A DNA stretch of 38,988 bases from Thermodesulfobacteriota bacterium (GTDB lineage: Bacteria > Desulfobacterota > Thermodesulfobacteria > Thermodesulfobacteriales > Thermodesulfobacteriaceae): assembly GCA_030578315.1 (NCBI GenBank), contig JAUQQL010000011.1, forward strand, positions 1-38,988. Reading direction: 5' to 3'. The notes beneath the pieces were generated by a model. It was given only the letters and a program-made list of their open reading frames with translations, had not been told where the DNA came from and did no database searches. The first letter of the stretch is position 1. The number at the start of each line of letters is the position of its first letter. The position numbers and the translations under genes were made by a program. Below, in pieces: positions 35,973 through 38,988 of this stretch.

Positions 35973-36976
35973 GAAAAGAAAAGGCAGAAGTTTGGGTTTT
36001 TATAGAACAGAAAGAGGGGCAAATTAAACCTGTTTCCTTTGAACTTTTAGGAGTAGGTAAAAAACTGACAGTTGACCTGGAAACAAAACTTTGTGGGGTG
36101 TTGATAGGATTTAAAGTAAAAAATTTAGTTTCTGAAGTTTTTTCTTATGGAGCAGAAAAAGTTTACTTAGTAGAACATCCAGTTTTAAGGTACTACAGAC
36201 ACGAACCTTTTAGAGATACTGTAGTTTATCTAGCTCGCAAGTATAAACCAGATATATTTTTGATTCCTGCTACCTCTTTAGGAAGAGACTTGGCAGGGGG
36301 AGTAGCTACTAGTTTAGAAACTGGGCTTACCGCAGATGTAACCGAATTGTCTATAGATAAAGAAAAAAAACTTCTTTTAATGACTCGTCCAGCTTACGGA
36401 GGAAACATTATGGCAACCATTATCTGTCCTGAACATCGTCCTCAAATGAGTACAGTAAGACCGAGAGTTTTCCCTATACCTGAAAGAAAATTTCCAACCA
36501 AAGGCGAACTTGTAGAAGAAAAAATAGAACTAAAAGAAGAAGTTTATTCAGTAAAAAGAATAGGATTTATTCCTAAAGAAAAAATAATAAACTTAGAATA
36601 TGCAGAGGTAGTTGTAGCAGGAGGAAAAGGTATAGGAGGTAAAGAAGGATTCTCTCTTTTGGGGGAATTAGCTAGACTTCTTAATGGAGAAGTAGGAGCA
36701 ACAAGATTAGCTGTTTCCGCAGGGTGGATTTCTTATGAACATCAGGTAGGACAAACTGGTAAAACTGTTAGGCCTAAGGTTTATTTTGCTTTTGGAATTT
36801 CTGGCAAGATTCAACATCGAGTGGGGATGCAAAATTCAGATTTCATTATCGCCGTAAATAAAGACCGCTTAGCTGAAATTTTTCATATTGCGGATTTAGG
36901 AATAGTAGGAGACTGGAAAGTGTTTTGCTTAGCTCTTATAGAGCGATTAAAGAGGGAGAAAAAAATTGAAAAGTAG
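35969..36976 (+). CDS. Electron transfer flavoprotein alpha subunit (FixB-like)
   Basis: TSLGRDLAGGVATSLETGLTADVTEL, VVAGGKGIGGKEGFSLLGELA, GQTGKTVRPKVYFAFGISGKIQHRVGMQNSDFIIAVNKD. Confidence 0.94.
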   Translation: MRKEKAEVWVFIEQKEGQIKPVSFELLGVGKKLTVDLETKLCGVLIGFKVKNLVSEVFSYGAEKVYLVEHPVLRYYRHEPFRDTVVYLARKYKPDIFLIPATSLGRDLAGGVATSLETGLTADVTELSIDKEKKLLLMTRPAYGGNIMATIICPEHRPQMSTVRPRVFPIPERKFPTKGELVEEKIELKEEVYSVKRIGFIPKEKIINLEYAEVVVAGGKGIGGKEGFSLLGELARLLNGEVGATRLAVSAGWISYEHQVGQTGKTVRPKVYFAFGISGKIQHRVGMQNSDFIIAVNKDRLAEIFHIADLGIVGDWKVFCLALIERLKREKKIEK

Positions 36977-38291
36977 TTTAAACTACGAAGTAGTAGTAAT
37001 AGGTGGAGGTCCTGCAGGTCTTTCAGCAACTATTAAACTAGCAGAAAAGGGTGTAAAAACACTTTTAATTGAAAGAGGTCGATTTTGTGGAGCTAAAAAT
37101 GTTTTTGGAGGTGTAATTTATACTTCTGCAGTTAAAGAATTAGTTTCCAATTTCCCAGAAGTAGAACCTTTTCCTTGTGAAAGAGCCATTACTGAAGAAG
37201 GTTTTTTTTTGGTTTCAGAGACAACACTTTCAAAAATCACCTTGATTAAAAAAGAAAAAATTCCTCAAAGTTTTTCGGCTTTGAGAACAAAGTTTGACTA
37301 TTGGTTAAGTGAGGTAGCTTTAAAAAAAGGTGCTGATATAGCAGTAAAAACAAAAGTAATAGACCTTATCAAAAACAATAAAGGAGAAGTAAAAGGAGTA
37401 GTGGTTGAGCGTCCAGAAAGTTGGGAAAATAGTAAACCTGCTAAAATTTCAGCCAATTTAGTAATAATTGCTGAAGGAGTAAACCGAATTTTAACCCAAA
37501 AAGCTGGTCTCTTAAAAAGAGACTGGAGTCCGGAGGAAGTGGTTCTCTCAGTAAAAGAAATTATTCAACTTCCTAAAGCTGAACTTGAAGCACGCTTAGG
37601 ACTAAAAGAAGAAGAGGGTCTGGCAGTAGAATTAATAGGAGATATAACTTCAGGACTTCCGGGAATGGGTTTTTTATATACCAATCAAAATAGTTTATCC
37701 TTTGGTATAGGTATTTTTCTAAAAAGTTTAGTAGAAAATAAAATAAAACCTTACAATTTGTTAGAAAAAGCTAAGACTCATCCTTATTTAAAAGAGCTTT
37801 TTCAAGGAGGGGAAATTTTAGAGTACTCAGCTCATCTTATTCCTGAGTGGGGCTTAGAAAAATTACCCAAACTTTATGGAAAAGGAGTTCTAACGGCAGG
37901 AGACGCTGTAGGATTAGTAAATCCCTTTTTTAGAGAAGGAGCTAATTTAGCTATTTACTCTGGTATTTATGCTGCAGAAACTGCTTATTATGCTTTAGAA
38001 AAGGGAGATTTTTCGGAAAAAACTTTGTCTCTTTACGAAGAAAAAATAAAGTCAAGCTATTTTTATAAGGACTTTTTACTTTTTAAAGATATTAAAAAGA
38101 ACCTTTTAGTTTCCTCTAAATGGTATAACTTTTATCCTCAATTTTTAAATTTTGTTTTGGAAAGTTATTTTTCTTCAAGAGGAAAAGAAAAAAAAGAAAT
38201 TTTAAAAGAAATTTTAAAAGAACTTAAGAAAAAAAGGGGCAGACTAAAAGTGTTAAAAGATTTATGGAATATTTTTAAAATTTTTAGGTAA
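36966..38291 (+). CDS. FAD-dependent ETF:quinone oxidoreductase (FixC-like)
   Basis: VVVIGGGPAGLSATIKLAEKG, GVIYTSAVKEL, LTAGDAVGLVNPFFREGANLA. Confidence 0.92.
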   Translation: MKSSLNYEVVVIGGGPAGLSATIKLAEKGVKTLLIERGRFCGAKNVFGGVIYTSAVKELVSNFPEVEPFPCERAITEEGFFLVSETTLSKITLIKKEKIPQSFSALRTKFDYWLSEVALKKGADIAVKTKVIDLIKNNKGEVKGVVVERPESWENSKPAKISANLVIIAEGVNRILTQKAGLLKRDWSPEEVVLSVKEIIQLPKAELEARLGLKEEEGLAVELIGDITSGLPGMGFLYTNQNSLSFGIGIFLKSLVENKIKPYNLLEKAKTHPYLKELFQGGEILEYSAHLIPEWGLEKLPKLYGKGVLTAGDAVGLVNPFFREGANLAIYSGIYAAETAYYALEKGDFSEKTLSLYEEKIKSSYFYKDFLLFKDIKKNLLVSSKWYNFYPQFLNFVLESYFSSRGKEKKEILKEILKELKKKRGRLKVLKDLWNIFKIFR

Positions 38292-38316
38292 AATTTTTTA
38301 ACAAATTTTTTCTCAT

Positions 38317-38601
38317 ATGAAAAAAAGTATAGAGGATAAAATTTTTACCCTAAAGTTTTATGTAGATGAAGAAAACTCGCATCTAAAAATAAAAGATTCA
38401 AAAATTTGTCTTAGAAAGTGTAAAGAAAAATTTTGTCTTTATTTTTGTCCAGCAGGGGTTTATAAATTAGAAGATGAAAAAATTTTAGTTAACTATCAGG
38501 CTTGTTTAGAATGTGGTTCTTGTCGAAAGGGGTGTCCTTTTGGAAATATTGAGTGGAGTTATCCTAAAAGTGGATACGGAGTGTGTTACAAGTTTGGATA
38601 A
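38317..38601 (+). CDS. Ferredoxin-like protein FixX
   Basis: CLECGSCRKGCPFGNIEWSYPKSGYGVCYKFG; immediately downstream of fixC-like gene. Confidence 0.9.
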   Translation: MKKSIEDKIFTLKFYVDEENSHLKIKDSKICLRKCKEKFCLYFCPAGVYKLEDEKILVNYQACLECGSCRKGCPFGNIEWSYPKSGYGVCYKFG

Positions 38602-38701
38602 CTATAAAAATACTTGAAGTAAGAACCTTTATTTAAAAAGTTTAAACAAATTCGTTCAACAGGTCCAATTTTGAAAAAACTTAAAAATAGCTAAAATTCT
38701 C

Positions 38702-38730
38702 TTGAGTATTTTAAAAACTAAAAATAAAAT
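38702..38730 (+). promoter_or_regulatory. Putative sigma70-type promoter of glnA
   Basis: TTGAGT-N17-TAAAAT upstream of the GGAGGGG RBS and ATG 38779. Confidence 0.5.
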
Positions 38731-38778
38731 AGGTTTTTAAAAAACTGAATAAAAATTAAGAGCAGGAGGGGATAAATT

Positions 38779-38988
38779 ATGAAGGAAAAACCTCGCGATG
38801 TTAAAGATGTAATGGAATTAGTTCAAAAATATAATGTTAGATTTGTGAGACTTTGGTTTACGGATATTCTTGGACAGTTAAAAAGTTTTGCTATACATGT
38901 AGATGAGCTTGAGACTGCTTTTTCGGAAGGGATGGGTTTTGATGGTTCATCTATTAAAGGTTTTGCTAGAATTGATGAATCGGACATG
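38779..38988 (+). CDS. glnA: Glutamine synthetase type I (N-terminal part, truncated by window end)
   Basis: KYNVRFVRLWFTDILGQLKSFAI...GMGFDGSSIKGFARIDESDM; not in the ORF track because it runs off the window. Confidence 0.95.
   Translation, partial: MKEKPRDVKDVMELVQKYNVRFVRLWFTDILGQLKSFAIHVDELETAFSEGMGFDGSSIKGFARIDESDM

Noticed and set aside
1-38988. CRISPR arrays, tRNA/rRNA genes, intact transposases, prophage or toxin-antitoxin modules
   Set aside because: None seen on reading; no regularly spaced long repeats, no tRNA-like cloverleafs noticed and no recognisable mobile-element proteins in the ORF track.

Overview
AT-rich, densely packed bacterial chromosomal window; gene content suggests a thermophilic anaerobe of the Thermodesulfobacteria type, but the lineage is inference only. 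Layout: (i) + strand 1-3956: cinA, thpR and a tandem pair of D-2-hydroxyacid dehydrogenases. (ii) - strand 3953-20420: a complete-looking dcw cell-wall/division cluster (mraZ-rsmH-ftsL-[ftsI-like]-murE-murF-mraY-murD-murG-murC-murB-ftsQ-ftsA-ftsZ) followed by a ParB-like gene and a MEMO-family gene. (iii) An approximately 1 kb low-coding gap with an RND efflux pump relic, then a Wzm/Wzt polysaccharide ABC exporter. (iv) - strand: hslO, pyrD, pyrK, YkgJ-like, an octaheme HAO-family cytochrome c and a Lon-like protease. (v) + strand: pepP-like, yicC, UbiA-family prenyltransferase, parA, SprA-like metalloprotease, prmA, a FixABCX/ETF electron-bifurcation operon, and the start of glnA. The most interesting observation is in the dcw cluster. 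The gene at the ftsI position is an intact 326-aa ORF that keeps the FtsI architecture but lacks the transpeptidase SxxK, SxN and KTG motifs. ftsW is absent from its usual place, with murD and murG overlapping by 4 nt. The same cluster retains FtsL, FtsQ, FtsA, FtsZ and all the Mur ligases. This suggests a division machine in which the canonical septal synthase FtsWI has been lost or made non-catalytic. Other leads: a tandem dehydrogenase paralog with two altered catalytic residues; 10-bp-phased GTGG repeats (putative MraZ boxes) running into the mraZ start codon; and a HAO-like octaheme cytochrome with no adjacent partner.
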